Assembly (NCBI GenBank): GCA_023399095.1 | Contig: JAEWQS010000079.1 | Location: 1-16,352 of the forward strand | Source of the DNA: Bacillota bacterium | GTDB taxonomy: Bacteria; Bacillota; Clostridia; Christensenellales; SZUA-584 | Direction of reading: 5' to 3' | Length of the DNA stretch: 16,352 nt | Part shown: one piece after another, positions 15,243 through 16,352 of the stretch | Numbering within the stretch: position 1 is the stretch's first letter | How the letters are laid out: each line of letters begins with the position of its first letter | Position numbers and translations under genes: made by a program | Notes under the pieces: generated by a model | Told to the model about the DNA's origin: nothing | What the model saw: only the letters and a program-made list of their open reading frames with translations | Database searches by the model: none

Positions 15243-15254
15243 GAGGTGGATATC

Positions 15255-16352
15255 ATGGAAAGATACAAGAGCAGTATAAGCCGAGATCAATTGAGTTTTA
15301 CGCCAATGTGTCTTGACGATATGATATCTCCAGATAACGAAGTAAGAGCCATAGATGCAATAGTAGATAGCTTAGAAATCACTGATATGGGGTTTGAGTA
15401 TTCTGAGCCCAAAGAAACCGGAAGAAAGCCTTACAGCCCGGTAGACATGTTCAAATTATACGCATACAGCTATATCAATGGAATCCGTTCTTCACGGAAA
15501 ATTGAGCGCGAGTGCTATAGAAATGTAGAATTGATGTGGTTGATTCATGAACTGAAGCCAGACTTCAAAACCATAGCAGACTTTAGGAAAAACAATAAGA
15601 AACCGATCAAACTGGCATTTCGCAAATTCAGCATGGTTTGTGATGAGTTGGGGTTAATCGGTAAGGAGCTGGTGGCCGTAGATGGCAGCAAGTTCCGAGC
15701 CAGTAATAGCCGTATGGCTTACCATACGAAAAGAAGATAGAAAAGAAAATTGAGCACTATCAAAACGTAGCGGAAGAGTATATTAAATTGCTCGATAGCA
15801 GTGATGAACAAGAACAGGCAAGAGAATCTTCGACTCTAAGCAAAAACGAAATCCAGTCTAAGATTGATAAAATTAATGCCCGTTTGTCAGAACTTGAGCA
15901 GTTGCATCAGTATGTAAAAGAATCAGGAACGATTTACGAAACAGATCCTGACTCGAAGATGATGCAGATGAATAATAAGGGCGTTGATATTTGCCATAAT
16001 GTACAGATTGCCGTTGATGATAAAAATCACTTGGTCGTAGCTGTAGATGTAACAAGCCAGCCAATTGATAAAGAGCAATTTCATAATATGGCGCTGCAAG
16101 CCAAACAAGCGTTGGCCACAGAGACGATCACGGCCATTGCAGATAAAGGGTATTATTCAGCGGAGCAGTTTTATAAATGCAAAGGTGACGGAATAATTCC
16201 GATCGTATCAAAAGCAGACCATTCGCATACGGCGGCAACCAAGGCTTATGGGAAGGCACAATTTAAGTACGACGAAGAAAGAAACGGTTACATCTGCCCA
16301 CAAGGGTATTTCCTCAGAGGGTATGCACAGCATAAGAAGAACGGATATGTAA
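15255..16352 (+). pseudogene. IS1182-family transposase, frameshifted and truncated by the window end
   Basis: The gene starts at ATG 15255 behind GAGGTGG (15243-15249). An in-frame ATG at 15228 lies upstream of that site and is unlikely. The first 161 codons carry the N-terminal DUF772-type domain (about residues 55-125, with PYSPVDMFKLYAYSYING) and the first catalytic Asp143 in VAVDGSKF, then hit TAG at 15738. The remaining protein continues in the -1 frame from about 15731 (KKIEKKIEHYQNVAEEY) through the 'YETDPDSKMM' segment, a 'CHNVQIAVDDKNHLVV' strand and the second catalytic Asp in AIADKGYY, open to the window edge. A one-base loss in the AAAA run at 15729-15732 explains it. IS1182 transposases are normally one frame, so this copy is probably dead unless it is a sequencing error. 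The third catalytic residue is beyond the window. Confidence 0.85.

Larger units (their letters stand above)
15110..16352 (+). mobile_element. IS1182-type insertion sequence, partial (left boundary approximate)
   Basis: The transposase gene at 15255 and its leader belong to an insertion sequence that runs off the window. The left boundary cannot be fixed without the other terminal repeat; it lies somewhere in 15110-15180. Leader features include a GAAA-loop hairpin (TTGTGT-GAAA-ACACAG, 15174-15189) and a 12-bp palindrome (15231-15242). No gene other than the transposase is visible in 15070-16352. Confidence 0.65.

Noticed and set aside
15720..15745. Programmed -1 ribosomal frameshift in the IS transposase
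   Set aside because: The codons at the junction (ACG AAA AGA AGA) do not form a standard slippery heptamer, and P-site re-pairing in the -1 frame would mismatch. IS1182 transposases are normally single-frame.

Overview
The window looks like a chromosomal segment of a Gram-positive anaerobe-type bacterium (Bacillota, probably Clostridia). The grounds are near-perfect AGGAGG ribosome-binding sites, GTG/TTG starts, U-tailed hairpin terminators, a secreted SH3b/peptidoglycan-binding protein and an S41 carboxy-terminal protease. The first 7.3 kb is mid-GC housekeeping DNA. From about 7.23 kb onward the DNA is visibly AT-richer and carries mobile elements.

Layout. 1-119 (-): start of a fumarylacetoacetate-hydrolase-family gene, cut by the window edge. 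383-1540 (+): exported SH3b-SH3b-PG_binding_1 protein behind a consensus promoter, followed by a terminator. 1724-2893: S41/CtpA protease, followed by a terminator. 3095-4009: thioredoxin reductase. 4079-5425 and 5450-7273: glmM and glmS, the two enzymes on either side of glucosamine-6-phosphate, behind a promoter whose two boxes each sit inside an inverted repeat.

At 7300, 26 bp after the glmS stop codon, a Tn7-family transposon begins in the classical attTn7 position and orientation. It has a TGT terminus, then TnsB-type binding repeats, then five closely packed genes: tnsA (TTG start, 7463), tnsB, tnsC, tnsD (TniQ/zinc finger) and a fifth gene that matches TnsE in position, size and scattered sequence motifs. 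All five proteins are close in length to those of E. coli Tn7, and the TnsB catalytic-residue spacing is identical to what I recall for Tn7. This is therefore a full two-pathway Tn7 relative: TnsABC with TnsD for the glmS site, and TnsABC with TnsE for replicating or mobile DNA. It is not a CRISPR-associated derivative.

Downstream of tnsE (15069) there is no cargo. An inverted copy of the TnsB-site core lies at 15099-15109, suggesting that the transposon's left end began here. An IS1182-type insertion sequence follows (transposase from 15255); its transposase frame is broken by a one-base shift near 15731 and it runs off the window. The true left terminus of the Tn7 relative is not visible.

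The most interesting points are the complete TnsABCDE set with a divergent TnsE in a Gram-positive context, the candidate left end apparently split by the IS, and a terminator-like hairpin placed over the tnsA start codon where it could insulate the transposase operon from glmS read-through.
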